Shown one piece after another: positions 42,462 to 52,394 of a stretch of DNA of 64,000 nucleotides. Position numbers and translations under genes: made by a program. The notes beneath the pieces are model-generated. The model had not been told where the DNA came from. It did no database searches and saw nothing but the letters and a program-made list of their open reading frames with translations. This DNA is from Vibrio sinensis (GTDB lineage Bacteria; Pseudomonadota; Gammaproteobacteria; Enterobacterales; Vibrionaceae): the NCBI RefSeq assembly GCF_003605645.1, contig NZ_QVMU01000001.1, positions 310,001 to 374,000 of the forward strand, read 5' to 3'. Each line of letters begins with the position of its first letter. The stretch's first letter is position 1.

Positions 42462-43960
42462 AGTTCGCAGTAATCCGTATCTGTGAGGTTTTTACAAGGG
42501 AAGCGCCATTCGCGACCATCGCGTTGTAGCAAATCATAAGCTTCTTTTGGACCCCAAGTACCACAGGCATAACCAAACAGAGATTGTGGATCTTGTTTGA
42601 AATCCAAAATAGGTTGCACGTATTGCCAGCAAGCTTCTACTGCGTCAGTACGAGCAAATAGCGTCGCATCACCATTTAATGAATCAAGCAGTAAACGCTC
42701 ATAAGCTGTCAGCATTTGAGTTTCTGGAAGATCAGCATAGTGGAAGTTCATTTTAACTTCTTTCGCTTTAAATCCAGCACCTGGTTCTTTCAGACCAAAG
42801 CTCATTTGAATGCCTTCATCTGGCTGAATACGAATAATTAATTTGTTCTCAGGTGCATTCTGACCGAAAACAGGGTGAGGAGTGTTCTTGTAGTGAATAA
42901 CGACTTCCGTTACACGAGTCGGTAGACGCTTACCGGTACGTACATAAAATGGTACGCCATTCCAACGCCAGTTGTTAATGTAAGCTTTAAGGCCAACATA
43001 CGTTTCTGTGCGTGAATCTTCAGCAACGCCATGCTCTTCACGGTAACCTGGTAAATGTTGACCACGTACATCCGATTCGGTGTATTGGCCTAATACTAGG
43101 TTATTACGCAAGTCGTGCTCTTCAAGAGGTTTTAAACATTGTAAAACCTTGACCACTTCGTCACGAATTGAATCCGCATTGATTTGAGCAGGTGGTTCCA
43201 TGCCAACCATTGCAAGAACTTGCAATAAGTGGTTTTGGAACATATCGCGTACGGCACCTGAACCATCATAGTATCCACCACGTTCTTCAACCCCAAGGAA
43301 TTCAGCACCGGTGATTTCAACATAATCGATGAAATTACGGTTCCATAGCGGTTCAAACATCGCATTCGAGAAGCGAAGGACCAATAGGTTTTGTACGGTT
43401 TCTTTACCTAGATAGTGGTCGATACGGTAGATTTGATGTTCTTGGAAGTGCTCATGAATCTCTTTATCGAGCTTTTTCGCGGACGCAAGATCGTAACCAA
43501 ATGGTTTTTCAATAATGAGGCGTTTCCAGCCGTCAGCTTCATCGTTCAAACCATGAGCCGCAAGGCTTGCTGGAATAACGCTGTAAAGACTTGGCGGAGT
43601 CGCTAGGTAGAAAAGCGTGTTGCGCTGGTCAAATTGGTACTTATCAGCCAACTGATCAAGGCGAGTAACAAGTTTGCTGTAATCGTCTGCATCGGAAGTG
43701 TTGATGGCTTGATAATGCAAGTGCTCAATGAAAGCATCTAATGTTGCCGGTTCGGTCTTTTCCATTTCTTGAAGAGAGTTCTTCAGTTTTGCGCGGTAAG
43801 ACTCATCACTGTACTCAGTGCGACTAACACCGAGGATAGCAAAATTAGCAGGGAGCTGATTGTTTGAATAAAGGTGGTATAGGGCAGGAATTAACTTGCG
43901 ATAGGTTAAGTCCCCTGAAGCACCAAAAATAACGATACTGCTGTTTTCTGGAATTACCAT
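42458..43960 (-). CDS. zwf: Glucose-6-phosphate 1-dehydrogenase
   Basis: A 500-residue enzyme oxidising glucose-6-phosphate to 6-phosphogluconolactone with NADP+. ATG 43960 is placed after GAAGGG at good spacing; an ATG one codon upstream and a longer frame to 44002 exist. Coenzyme motif [18 protein letters not shown] near the N-terminus; substrate/catalytic motif [19 protein letters not shown] (His and Lys, around residue 180-198) and [14 protein letters not shown]. First gene of the zwf-pgl-gnd operon. Confidence 0.97.
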   Translation of the reverse strand: MVIPENSSIVIFGASGDLTYRKLIPALYHLYSNNQLPANFAILGVSRTEYSDESYRAKLKNSLQEMEKTEPATLDAFIEHLHYQAINTSDADDYSKLVTRLDQLADKYQFDQRNTLFYLATPPSLYSVIPASLAAHGLNDEADGWKRLIIEKPFGYDLASAKKLDKEIHEHFQEHQIYRIDHYLGKETVQNLLVLRFSNAMFEPLWNRNFIDYVEITGAEFLGVEERGGYYDGSGAVRDMFQNHLLQVLAMVGMEPPAQINADSIRDEVVKVLQCLKPLEEHDLRNNLVLGQYTESDVRGQHLPGYREEHGVAEDSRTETYVGLKAYINNWRWNGVPFYVRTGKRLPTRVTEVVIHYKNTPHPVFGQNAPENKLIIRIQPDEGIQMSFGLKEPGAGFKAKEVKMNFHYADLPETQMLTAYERLLLDSLNGDATLFARTDAVEACWQYVQPILDFKQDPQSLFGYACGTWGPKEAYDLLQRDGREWRFPCKNLTDTDYCEL

Positions 43961-44598
43961 CATCTTTCCCTTCAAAACGATGTACATAGTGTGTGCCAAC
44001 AACGGCTCTTTAAGCCGATTAAACTACCAATAACACACAGCTATAGAAAATAGTTCACGCCTATTACTCTGATAGGTAGAACCGAATAATGAATAAGTTC
44101 GCTTATAGAGATAAATCTCAACGTGGCAGCGTATTGTCTATGACAATGAGAGAGACATCAATAACCTAACGCGCAACCGATTAAATAATGAGTAATTTTG
44201 AGCTTAAGTTGTTGATTGTTTTATTCAAATATTATTGTTCGTGATCAGCCAATTTTGGAGAAACATCAATTTGAGCCGAGCTAATTTGCCCGCTTAAAAG
44301 TGAACTGTTTAGATTATCACCAGCTTATGTCGCGTATTTTTTATCTTCGGCTTGTTACAGTGTAATGGATATTTGAAAAGTTGGAGCTTCCCTTGTGTGT
44401 CAAAGTAGTAGGTAGGCTGCGTGTTTTAGCTCTAATTCGAGGTTTATGTTTGTAGTTTGAAACAAATTTTTTCCCGATCCGCTGATAGAATTGAGTAAAC
44501 TGACTTCCTTGATCGCGCCATCAGTTATTAACCATCAACAAATCATAGCGTTAGGTTTTGATGTATCGAACGTGGCTATTTATCACAAGGGTTCAACT
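43961..44598. other. zwf upstream region
   Basis: About 640 bp between divergent zwf and cybC genes. The in-frame extension of cybC to 44491 lacks a ribosome binding site. A small hairpin CGGCT...AGCCG lies at ~44005-44020, near the zwf leader. No SoxS/MarA-type site could be assigned by eye. Confidence 0.45.
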
Positions 44599-44982
44599 AT
44601 GAAAAAATGGATTTTGTTCAGTGCACTGGTTTTTTCGGCTCATTCAATCGCAGCGGACGTTGACTTAAAAAGCAATATGAAACAGATGAAAGTCGAGTTT
44701 AAACAAGCGGTAGAGTCCACCACGACGGTAGAGATGCAGCAGGCACTCAGTGAGTTTAAGTCGCTCATTCAATCGTCAAAACAAGGGGAATATCCACCAG
44801 AGAAGCAAGATTTATATATGGAGGGCTTTGACCGATTGTTGGTTACCGTCGATCAAGTTCAACAAGATCTTGATAGTAAAGGACTAGAAGCTGCACGGAC
44901 GTCACTGAAGCAATTAGATGATTTGCGAGAGGAATACCATGATAAGCGTAACCCGAGCATCTGGAGCAAGATTTTCGGTTAG
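44599..44982 (+). CDS. cybC: Cytochrome b562
   Basis: A 127-residue periplasmic four-helix heme protein. The ATG at 44599 follows AAGGG at seven bases and is directly followed by a signal peptide (MKKWILFSALVFSAHSIAA), leaving ~108 mature residues, the length of E. coli cytochrome b562. The two axial ligands are in place: Met in KSNMKQMKVEF near the mature N-terminus and His in LREEYHDKR near the C-terminus. Physiological partner unknown. A terminator follows directly. Confidence 0.88.
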   Translation: MKKWILFSALVFSAHSIAADVDLKSNMKQMKVEFKQAVESTTTVEMQQALSEFKSLIQSSKQGEYPPEKQDLYMEGFDRLLVTVDQVQQDLDSKGLEAARTSLKQLDDLREEYHDKRNPSIWSKIFG

Positions 44983-45004
44983 ATTCCTCTTTATTTAAGA
45001 TGTA

Positions 45005-45029
45005 AAAAGAGGCCGCTAGTGGCCTCTTT
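45005..45029. terminator. Intrinsic terminator after cybC
   Basis: AAAGAGGCC (45006-45014) and GGCCTCTTT (45021-45029) form a 9-bp stem with a 6-nt loop; nagA converges from the other side, so it may act both ways. Confidence 0.75.
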
Positions 45030-45104
45030 GTGTTTTCGTCACTGTAGTGATGCTTGATGCTGTTAAACCAAACCAAACCAAACCAAATTCAAGAGATTTC
45101 CTGA

Positions 45105-46259
45105 TCAAATAGTGGTGTGATTTAGCTCAAACAGTTCACCATCAACTAAAACGGCTTGAGTTTTTAGTTGGTCATCTAAAATTGTCGCAGCAGCGCGAGC
45201 ATTTCGCTTTAGCACTCCGAGATCGGTACATTTCAATGCCTGTGCAGGGTAGGTGGAGGCCATGCGCAGTGCTTCGGCTTCTTCAATACCCCATAGCACT
45301 GCATTTGCAACCGACTGATCCATGCCAATATGCGCGCCTGCTAAACTGCCCGCCGCATTGACCAATTTATTGTCAATAATCGAAATGCGTTCGCCATCGA
45401 GCTCAAAATAGTCCGTATCGCTCCCCACCGTCGCCATCGCATCGGTGATGATTAATAATTTTCCAGTAGGTTTTAGCCGTTGTGATAGCAAAACATTTTG
45501 TGGATGGACATGGATGCCGTCAGTAATGATTGAACACCATGCATGATCCGCCATTAGGGCGGTGCCTAGCGTACCGGGCTCTCGTCCCTCCATCGGGGAC
45601 ATTGCATTGAATAAATGGGTAAAACCATTAATGGTACTTAGTTTTTGTTCTGTCAGATCATTACTCTGAGCGTTACTATGCCCACAAGAAAGGTGGATAC
45701 CGTGTTGATTGAGCCATTCTAATGCCTCCATCGAGACATTTTCAGCCGCGAGTGTCACCAAAACTTCGCCATCTTTTAACCAAGGAAGTTGCTGTAACTG
45801 TTCAATATTCGGTGTGGAAAACAAGTTCGCATCATGTGCTCCTTTTTTTCCTGCGTTGAGCCAAGGTCCCTCTAAGTGAACACCTAATACGCCACGAACT
45901 TTGTGTTCAATAGCTGCTTGAGCAGCATTAAGCGCATCTGCCATTTTTTTAGGAGTAGCGGTAATCAGCGTGGGCAACAGATAAGCGGTTCCATGTTGTC
46001 GATGAGCTGCGCAAATTCTATCAATGCTCTCAACACTGGTGTCGCTATTGAACATGACGCCACCACCACCGTTGACTTGCAGGTCAATGAATCCCGGGGT
46101 AATTAGAGCATCTGGGTAGTGGGTGCAATCGATGTCACTATCTAGCTGCTCTAAAGGGAGGATACTAATCAGGTGTTGCTCGTCCCAAACCAGTGCGCAG
46201 TTGTGATGATATTGCTCACCGTCAAAGATTCGAGACGCTGAGATGGCTTTCATTGTCAT
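45105..46259 (-). CDS. nagA: N-acetylglucosamine-6-phosphate deacetylase
   Basis: A 384-residue amidohydrolase turning GlcNAc-6-P into glucosamine-6-P and acetate. ATG 46259 (MTMKAISAS) follows AAGGA by seven bases. Metal and substrate residues: GFIDLQVNGGGGVMF, the Glu of GVLGVHLEGPWLNAGKKGAH, the two His of LSCGHSNA and GFTHLFNAMSPM, and the catalytic Asp in LLIITDAMATVGS. As last gene of nanE-nanK-nagA it completes conversion of sialic acid into amino sugar phosphate. Many genomes have another nagA in the GlcNAc regulon; this copy is dedicated to the nan cluster by position. Confidence 0.95.
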   Translation of the reverse strand: MTMKAISASRIFDGEQYHHNCALVWDEQHLISILPLEQLDSDIDCTHYPDALITPGFIDLQVNGGGGVMFNSDTSVESIDRICAAHRQHGTAYLLPTLITATPKKMADALNAAQAAIEHKVRGVLGVHLEGPWLNAGKKGAHDANLFSTPNIEQLQQLPWLKDGEVLVTLAAENVSMEALEWLNQHGIHLSCGHSNAQSNDLTEQKLSTINGFTHLFNAMSPMEGREPGTLGTALMADHAWCSIITDGIHVHPQNVLLSQRLKPTGKLLIITDAMATVGSDTDYFELDGERISIIDNKLVNAAGSLAGAHIGMDQSVANAVLWGIEEAEALRMASTYPAQALKCTDLGVLKRNARAAATILDDQLKTQAVLVDGELFELNHTTI

Positions 46260-46285
46260 GGTTCTTTCCTTGGTTTTTATCAACG

Positions 46286-47179
46286 CTAGTCAATGTGAAT
46301 AAACTGATACGCAGCGCCAAGTAAGCAGGCGTCATAATCCCCTTGAGCAGGCACTATTTTGACCTGAAATGGAGCAGGCCGCAGAGCCATCAATTGCTCT
46401 AATCGGTCGATATAACCAGTCGCGAATCCAATGCCACCGCCTAACACGATTACATCGAGATCTAAACTCGCTTTAAGGTTACAACATAATGCCGCAATTG
46501 CTTGGCAACTACGCTGAATGATCGCTTCAGCAATTGGGTTAGTGTCAGCTGTTGCAAATAAGGTTTTGTTGTCGATGGCTGGAGAAATATCGATTCGACT
46601 CTGCTTTTCGATTGCCGTTCCAGATGCTATTGCTTCGACGCACCCTTGCTGACCGCAGCCGCAGATAGGCCCGTTAATATCAATGATGGTATGGCCAATA
46701 TGGCCAGCAAAATTGTTGACGCCTTTGTGAAGCTTTCCATCAATGACTAAACCGCCACCCACACCAGTAGAGACCGTAATGTACGCCATGTTTTTGGTTT
46801 TTGGCTCTTCAAAAGCCGATTTAATGGCGTGTAATTGAGCGTATTCATACCACGCGGCCGCTTGCGCATCATTAAGCATGGCGACGGTCTTTCCAGTGCA
46901 TTGCTCAATGGCTTGATGCAAAGGGAATGGGGTTGGGAAAGCGAGGGTATCAGGGTTAATCGCACTGATACCTTGTTCGGTTACGAGGCCTGTGGTGGAT
47001 ATGCCGATGTTTTCAACCAAGGCAAGCCAATCTTGGCATTGTTCCAAAATGGTTTCGGCAAACTGTATCGCCGATTTCGCAGTCGGGGTTGGCAGTTGGC
47101 GGCGCTCCACCAATTGTCCATTACTTACTAACCCCAACGCGATTTTTGTACCGCCGATGTCAATCGCAAGTGTTTGCAT
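46286..47179 (-). CDS. nanK: N-acetylmannosamine kinase
   Basis: A 297-residue ROK-family kinase phosphorylating ManNAc to ManNAc-6-P with ATP. ATP motif LAIDIGGTKIALGLVSNG at the N-terminus; catalytic Asp in VAMLNDAQAAAWYEY; ROK zinc-site and signature VGGGLVIDGKLHKG and ICGCGQQGCVEAIASGTAIE (His plus three Cys). Its start overlaps the nanE stop by one base (TAATG). Second step of cytoplasmic sialic acid degradation after NanA. Confidence 0.95.
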   Translation of the reverse strand: MQTLAIDIGGTKIALGLVSNGQLVERRQLPTPTAKSAIQFAETILEQCQDWLALVENIGISTTGLVTEQGISAINPDTLAFPTPFPLHQAIEQCTGKTVAMLNDAQAAAWYEYAQLHAIKSAFEEPKTKNMAYITVSTGVGGGLVIDGKLHKGVNNFAGHIGHTIIDINGPICGCGQQGCVEAIASGTAIEKQSRIDISPAIDNKTLFATADTNPIAEAIIQRSCQAIAALCCNLKASLDLDVIVLGGGIGFATGYIDRLEQLMALRPAPFQVKIVPAQGDYDACLLGAAYQFIHID

Positions 47180-47877
47180 TATTTTGCTCCTACAGCGCGA
47201 GTGGCCTCGTTAAACCATTGAGTTACCACTTCTAAACGAGTGATGGCGGATCCGACAGTTACTGCCACTGCGCCGTTTTCTATTGCTTTTGCCGCTAACT
47301 CGGGTGAATTGTAGCGACCCTCTGCCATGGTAAAGAAACCGGCAGAAGAAAACTGTCGTACCAGTTCAAAATCAGGCTCCGTAGGTTCTTCATCACCACA
47401 GTAACCCGATAGGGTAGAACCAATGATTTCAACGCCCTGTTCATGTGCCCAGAGACCATCTTCATAGTTTGAGCAGTCAGCCATTGCGAAACAATGGGTG
47501 TTTTTTATTGCTGCAGCAATCGCAGCGCGAGATTCAGGGCGAACTCGATCTGTGGCATCAAATGCAATAATTGTCGCACCCGCATTCGCAAGAGCATCAA
47601 CATCACAAAGAAATGGTGTGATACGTACAGGACTGTCCTGCAAGTCACGTTTAATAATTCCAATAATTGGTACGGTAACGGCTTGAGCAACTGCTGAAAC
47701 GTTTTCGACACCTTCTATTCTAAGAGCATGCGCCCCAGCTTGTTGTGCCGCTTTAGCCATCGCAACAATCATCTCTGTGTTATCCAATGGGCTGCTCACG
47801 ACAGGTTGTATGGAGACAATGGTTTGTCCTTGGAGGTACTTCTTTAACTCATTGATATTATTTTTAATTGTACTCAC
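47179..47877 (-). CDS. nanE: N-acetylmannosamine-6-phosphate 2-epimerase
   Basis: A 232-residue TIM-barrel epimerase turning ManNAc-6-P into GlcNAc-6-P. Starts at GTG 47877 with GAGAGG six bases upstream. Family landmarks: [22 protein letters not shown] (residues ~20-40), [17 protein letters not shown] (catalytic Lys), [19 protein letters not shown] and [20 protein letters not shown]. First gene of the minus-strand nan operon, divergent from siaP. Confidence 0.95.
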   Translation of the reverse strand: MSTIKNNINELKKYLQGQTIVSIQPVVSSPLDNTEMIVAMAKAAQQAGAHALRIEGVENVSAVAQAVTVPIIGIIKRDLQDSPVRITPFLCDVDALANAGATIIAFDATDRVRPESRAAIAAAIKNTHCFAMADCSNYEDGLWAHEQGVEIIGSTLSGYCGDEEPTEPDFELVRQFSSAGFFTMAEGRYNSPELAAKAIENGAVAVTVGSAITRLEVVTQWFNEATRAVGAK

Positions 47878-48123
47878 GTTTGGCCTCTCAGTAAGACGTA
47901 TCTACTACGGGGTGAAGCAATCGGCTTGCCTTCACAGTTCACTTGAGCTAGGTGTCGCTTTCCCACACTGATGAATTTTCGCCCATGATCACATTTCAAT
48001 AAAAGTTGATTTGAAAAATATCTTCACCGACATGATAATCCATAACGAAGATTTTTTTCAAACAAAATAAAAAAGTTTTTTGAAACAGGTGAAACTAGGT
48101 AGAGAAATCAAAAAGGGAATAAT
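47878..48123. promoter_or_regulatory. nanE/siaP divergent promoter region
   Basis: The 246-bp gap between the two nan operons. It holds several TTTGAAA-like half-sites: TTTGAAAAAT (48010-48019), TTTTTTTCAAAC (48052-48063) and GTTTTTTGAAAC (48075-48086), partly inverted to each other, which could bind the RpiR-type NanR. A perfect right CRP half-site TCACA (47989-47993) is seen, with a poor left half. The 48052-48095 group is close to siaP and could be an operator. Confidence 0.45.
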
Positions 48124-49089
48124 ATGAAAGCCATGAATAAAATTACTATCGCTATGCTTGCTCTGGGAACGGCACTATCAGTACAGGCTGAAACAACGTT
48201 AAAAATGGGTATGCAACCGTCAGTCGGCTCGGTGGAATATAACTCTGCAAAATTACTAGCAGATACCATTGAAGAGCTAAGCAACGGTGAAATGAAAGTG
48301 GCAATTTACCCGAGTGCTCAGCTAGGTGATGACCGAGCAATGTTACAGCAACTATCAATGGGTGATTTGGACATCACTTACGCGGAGTTTGGCCGTATGG
48401 GTCTTTGGATCCCACGCGCTGAAGCTGTGATGTTGCCTTATGTTGTACGCGATTTTGCTCACCTGCAGCGTATTTTTAATTCAGATTTCGGGCAAGAAAT
48501 TCGCGGAGAAATGCTAACTAAGTATAACTGGCGTGCTCTAGACACTTGGTATAACGGTACTCGCGAAACCTCTTCTAACCGCCCTCTTAACAGTATCGAA
48601 GACTTCAAAGGTCTTAAACTGCGTGTACCTAACGCAAAAGCGAACTTGAATTTTGCCAAACTGTCTGGGGCTTCACCGACACCAATGGCATTTTCTGAGG
48701 TTTACTTAGCTCTGCAAACTAACGCCGTTGATGGTCAAGAAAACCCATTGCCAGCGATCAAAACAATGAAGTTCTACGAAGTGCAAGCCAACTTAGCGAT
48801 GACCAATCATATCGTTAATGATCAAATGGTGATCATTTCAGAATCAACATGGCAGGGTTTGAACGAAGAGCAGCGTGAAATCGTCAACAAAGCCGTTGCT
48901 AAAGCAGGCGAAGCACATACCTCTTTTGTAGAAAAACAAGAAGCGGAATTAGTGGCGTTCTTTGAAGAAGAGGGCGTTAAGGTCACTTACCCTGACTTGG
49001 CACCATTCCGTGAAGCGATGCAACCTCTCTATGTTGAGTTTGATGACAAAATTGGCCAGCCAGTGGTGAAAAACCTTGCTGCAATGTAA
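48124..49089 (+). CDS. siaP: Sialic acid TRAP transporter substrate-binding protein
   Basis: A 321-residue periplasmic binding protein with a signal peptide (LALGTALSVQA). The DctP-fold residues that hold sialic acid in characterised SiaP proteins are kept: the Arg of LKLRVPNAKANLNFAKL and the block GASPTPMAFSEVYLALQTNA / VDGQENPLPAIKTMKFYEVQ. AAAGGGA lies before the ATG. It delivers N-acetylneuraminate to the SiaQ-SiaM membrane subunits encoded next. Confidence 0.95.
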   Translation: MKAMNKITIAMLALGTALSVQAETTLKMGMQPSVGSVEYNSAKLLADTIEELSNGEMKVAIYPSAQLGDDRAMLQQLSMGDLDITYAEFGRMGLWIPRAEAVMLPYVVRDFAHLQRIFNSDFGQEIRGEMLTKYNWRALDTWYNGTRETSSNRPLNSIEDFKGLKLRVPNAKANLNFAKLSGASPTPMAFSEVYLALQTNAVDGQENPLPAIKTMKFYEVQANLAMTNHIVNDQMVIISESTWQGLNEEQREIVNKAVAKAGEAHTSFVEKQEAELVAFFEEEGVKVTYPDLAPFREAMQPLYVEFDDKIGQPVVKNLAAM

Positions 49090-49166
49090 GTGGCCTTTCT
49101 AACGAAAGTTTTTACTTAAGTGTCAATGTCTAGGCTGGTCAATGTTGGCCAGCCATGGAGTCCTAA

Positions 49167-49676
49167 ATGCTACGAAAAATAATCGATAATATAGAAGAGA
49201 TCATTACTGTTCCGTTAATGGCCGCTTTATTGGTGGTATTAACTTGGCAGATTGGTAGTCGATGGCTACTGAATGATCCCTCACTTTGGAGTGAAGAACT
49301 CGCCAGAGTTCTATTTATGTATATGTGCATGATTGGTTGTGCGATGGCTCTCAAGCGAGGCTCTCACGTAAACATTACTTTCTTCTCCGATAAACTGCCT
49401 GAGAAAGCGCGACTAGCTTTGGTTTTGTCACTCGAATTCGCTGTATTGCTTTCTATTTTTGCCATTATTTATCTTGGTTATCAACACGTTCAGCGTACTG
49501 CATTTTTCGAATTGATTACTTTAGGTGTTTCAAGTGCATGGCAGACATACGCTTTGCCTATTGGCGGCGTGTTTATGGTGTTTAGACAAGTGCAAAAAAT
49601 GGTCGGCATCGCTAAGCAGTTTTCAAATAGTGATAAAGAAACGGTTGCATCAGATTCACAGATCGCTCAGAGGTAA
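49167..49676 (+). CDS. siaQ: Sialic acid TRAP transporter small membrane subunit
   Basis: A 169-residue DctQ-type protein with four membrane segments (residues ~15-33, 45-70, 85-110, 125-148). The motif WSEELARVLFMYMCMIGCAMALKRG is typical of the subunit. It lies between siaP and siaM; in Haemophilus SiaQ and SiaM are fused, while vibrios keep them separate as here. It links the binding protein to the transport subunit. Confidence 0.93.
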   Translation: MLRKIIDNIEEIITVPLMAALLVVLTWQIGSRWLLNDPSLWSEELARVLFMYMCMIGCAMALKRGSHVNITFFSDKLPEKARLALVLSLEFAVLLSIFAIIYLGYQHVQRTAFFELITLGVSSAWQTYALPIGGVFMVFRQVQKMVGIAKQFSNSDKETVASDSQIAQR

Positions 49677-49682
49677 TACGTC

Positions 49683-50966
49683 ATGGCAACTTCAATTTTT
49701 GGCTGGTTAGCTCTGCTATTTGCAGGTATGCCAGTTGGGTTTTCCCTTATCTTCGTCGCGTTAGTTTTCTTATTAGTGACGGGCAGTCCCGGTATTAATT
49801 TTGCTGCTCAACAAATGATCACTGGCGTCGATAATTTTACCTTACTTTCTGTTCCATTTTTTGTACTAACCGGCCACTTAATGAATAGTGCGGGTATTAC
49901 TGAACGTATCTTCAACTTCGCTAAATCTATGATGGGTCATATTACTGGCAGCCTTGGCCACGTGAACATTATGGCGAGTCTTTTGTTTTCAGGCATGTCA
50001 GGCTCGGCGCTTGCTGATGCGGGTGGCCTAGGCCAACTCGAAATAAAATCAATGCGTGATGCGAAATACGATGATGACTTTGCCGGTGGCCTAACCGCAG
50101 CATCCTGTATTATTGGGCCTCTTGTTCCGCCATCAATTCCCCTTGTTATTTACGGTGTGGTATCAGGCACATCAATTGGTGCGTTGTTCTTAGCGGGCGC
50201 CATTCCGGGCTTAATGTGTTGTATCGCTTTGATGGTGATGAGTTATTACATCTGTAAAAAACGTGGCTATATGGTGCTACCACGCGCAAGTGGTCGTGAA
50301 CGTTTGATTGCGTTTAAAGAAGCGTTCTTATCGCTATTAACGCCAATTATCATCATTGGTGGTATTTTCTCAGGTAAATTTACCCCTACAGAAGCGGCTG
50401 CGGTTTCCTCGCTTTATGCATTGTTTTTAGGGACGGTGGTTTATAAGCAATTAACTGTTGAAGGCTTTATCGACATTCTAAAAGAGACAGTAAATAACAC
50501 GGCGGTTGTTGCCTTAATGGTTATGGGCGTAACGGTGTTTGGTTGGATTGTTGCTCGTGAGCAATTGCCGCAAATGTTGGCTGAGTTCTTCCTGACGATT
50601 AGTGATAATCCGTTGGTTCTGTTGCTTCTAATCAACCTATTGTTGCTGTTCTTGGGTACGTTCATTGAATCATTGGCACTGTTGTTGTTGTTGGTTCCAT
50701 TCTTAGTTCCGGTCGCTGTGTCAGTAGGGATTGACCCAGTTCACTTTGGTGTAATGGCAATTTTGAACCTGATGATTGGTATTTTGACGCCACCTATGGG
50801 GATGGCTCTATACGTGGTTTCTCGAGTCGGTGATATTCCATTCCACGTATTGACTCGCGGTGTTCTTCCACTGCTAGTGCCTCTATTTATCGTACTCGCG
50901 CTGGTTGCTATTTTCCCGCAATTTACTTTGCTGTTACCTGAAATGTTCCTTGGCTATGGTCAATAG
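49683..50966 (+). CDS. siaM: Sialic acid TRAP transporter large membrane subunit
   Basis: A 427-residue DctM-type sodium-coupled transport subunit with ~11-12 membrane segments. Diagnostic pieces: SVPFFVLTGHLMNSAGITERIF, MSGSALADAGGLGQLEIKSM, GPLVPPSIPLVIYGVVSGTSIGALFLAG and LLLLVPFLVPVAVSVGIDPVHFGV. It begins six bases after siaQ. With SiaP and SiaQ it imports N-acetylneuraminate. Confidence 0.95.
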   Translation: MATSIFGWLALLFAGMPVGFSLIFVALVFLLVTGSPGINFAAQQMITGVDNFTLLSVPFFVLTGHLMNSAGITERIFNFAKSMMGHITGSLGHVNIMASLLFSGMSGSALADAGGLGQLEIKSMRDAKYDDDFAGGLTAASCIIGPLVPPSIPLVIYGVVSGTSIGALFLAGAIPGLMCCIALMVMSYYICKKRGYMVLPRASGRERLIAFKEAFLSLLTPIIIIGGIFSGKFTPTEAAAVSSLYALFLGTVVYKQLTVEGFIDILKETVNNTAVVALMVMGVTVFGWIVAREQLPQMLAEFFLTISDNPLVLLLLINLLLLFLGTFIESLALLLLLVPFLVPVAVSVGIDPVHFGVMAILNLMIGILTPPMGMALYVVSRVGDIPFHVLTRGVLPLLVPLFIVLALVAIFPQFTLLLPEMFLGYGQ

Positions 50967-51036
50967 CTGTAAATAACGAATTATAAAATATAGATAGAGC
51001 CGGAGTGGGTCGGCTCTAATAAATTAGGATAGAAAA

Positions 51037-51927
51037 ATGAACAAATTGACAGGTCTCATTGCTGCTCCTCACACACCATTTGATCATAATAATAACGTTA
51101 ATTTTGGTGCAATTGACCAAATTGCAGAAGTGCTTATCGCGCAAGGCGTAAAAGGTGCGTATGTCTGTGGAACCACTGGAGAGGGAATCCACTGTAGTGT
51201 TGAAGAGCGTAAAGCAATTGCAGAGCGCTGGGTAAAAGCCGCTGATGGTAAATTAGATCTTATTTTACACACGGGTGCATTAAGTATTGTTGATGCGGTT
51301 GAATTAACGGAACATGCGGAAACATTAGATATTCTTGCTACATCAGCTATTGGTCCGTGCTTCTTCAAGCCTGGCTCTGTGGATGACTTAGTTGACTACT
51401 GCGCGCAAATTGCTGCGGCAGCCCCGTCAAAAGGGTTCTACTACTACCACTCAGGTATGTCAGGTGTGAACCTTGATCTAGAACAGTTTTTAATCAAAGG
51501 TGGCGAGCGTATTGAAAATCTTTCAGGCGCGAAATTTAACCACGTAGATTTGTACGAATACCAGCGCTGTGTCCGCGTTGCAAATGGTAAGTATGATATC
51601 CCATTTGGTGTTGATGAGTTTCTACCAGCAGGTCTTGCTGTAGGGGCTGTGGGTGCAGTCGGCAGTACTTATAACTACGCGGCACCATTATATTTAGAAA
51701 TTATCGAAGCCTTTAACCGAGGCGACCAAGCGAAAGTTTCTGCGTTGATGGATAAAGTGATCGCTATTATTCGTATTTTGGTTGAATACGGCGGTGTTGC
51801 CGCAGGTAAAGTGGCGATGCAACTACATGGCATTGATGCAGGCAACCCTAGAACGCCAATTCGCACACTGACTGAGAAGCAAAAAGCTGATGTACTGGCG
51901 AAAATGCGCGATGCAGATTTCTTATAA
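51037..51927 (+). CDS. nanA: N-acetylneuraminate lyase
   Basis: A 296-residue DHDPS-superfamily TIM-barrel enzyme cleaving Neu5Ac into ManNAc and pyruvate. Carboxylate-binding motif VCGTTGEGIHCSVEERK (residues ~47-63); catalytic Tyr in GFYYYHSGMSGVNLDL; Schiff-base Lys in SGAKFNHVDLYEYQRC. It is the last gene of siaP-siaQ-siaM-nanA, linking import to cleavage, and ends at a terminator. Product ManNAc feeds NanK. Confidence 0.94.
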   Translation: MNKLTGLIAAPHTPFDHNNNVNFGAIDQIAEVLIAQGVKGAYVCGTTGEGIHCSVEERKAIAERWVKAADGKLDLILHTGALSIVDAVELTEHAETLDILATSAIGPCFFKPGSVDDLVDYCAQIAAAAPSKGFYYYHSGMSGVNLDLEQFLIKGGERIENLSGAKFNHVDLYEYQRCVRVANGKYDIPFGVDEFLPAGLAVGAVGAVGSTYNYAAPLYLEIIEAFNRGDQAKVSALMDKVIAIIRILVEYGGVAAGKVAMQLHGIDAGNPRTPIRTLTEKQKADVLAKMRDADFL

Positions 51928-51991
51928 GTTTGGCATCTAACACGACAAAAGTGTTGTTTTAGCTGATGTCGATAATGGGGTTCAAATTGAT

Positions 51992-52013
51992 AAGGGGCAT
52001 AAGCCCCTTTTTT
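51992..52013 (+). terminator. Intrinsic terminator after nanA
   Basis: AAGGGGC (51992-51998), ATAA loop, GCCCCTT (52003-52009) and a T-run, nested in a wider GGTTCAAA/TTTGAACC pairing that could extend the stem. Confidence 0.9.
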
Positions 52014-52394
52014 GAACCAAGGCTCCCCAACAAACGTAAAGATGCAGTTAGGTGGAAAAATAAGAAAAGCATTTGAGCATCGCTTAGCCATCTTAGCCAT
52101 GTGGCTGGTAGCTTGATTTTGGGGCTTGGCTTAGTTGTGGAGCTTGGCTTAGTTATGAGACTGTAACCTAGCCATGTGACAGGGCGCACTTACATAGCTA
52201 ACACCACCGCAACTTTTAGTATGACGAATCGATTTCACCTCTCAGTTTGGACGGCAAATTGCAAATTCGTCGTGTGATTGATGCGATTTGCTTCATGTAA
52301 CACTTATTAGCAAATGAAACGATGGTTTTGAGTGTCAATATCTCGTCGACTCTGCTACTTTGTGGCGGCATAAAAATGAAAATAGAGGCTGTGT
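52014..52394. other. nanA-nanR intergenic region
   Basis: About 380 bp with no ORF. Contains an 18-bp duplicate (52124-52159) and a shorter CTTAGCCAT doublet before it; must hold the nanR promoter. Confidence 0.55.
52124..52159. repeat. 18-bp tandem repeat, 2 copies
   Basis: GCTTGGCTTAGTTGTGGA (52124-52141) and GCTTGGCTTAGTTATGAG (52142-52159) share 14 positions. Confidence 0.75.

Noticed and set aside
45065..45087. Run of CCAAA units near nagA
   Set aside because: A simple five-base repeat of about four copies, with no further structure.
47978..47993. Full CRP site in the nan intergenic region
   Set aside because: Only the right half (TCACA) matches; the left half is too poor to call a site.
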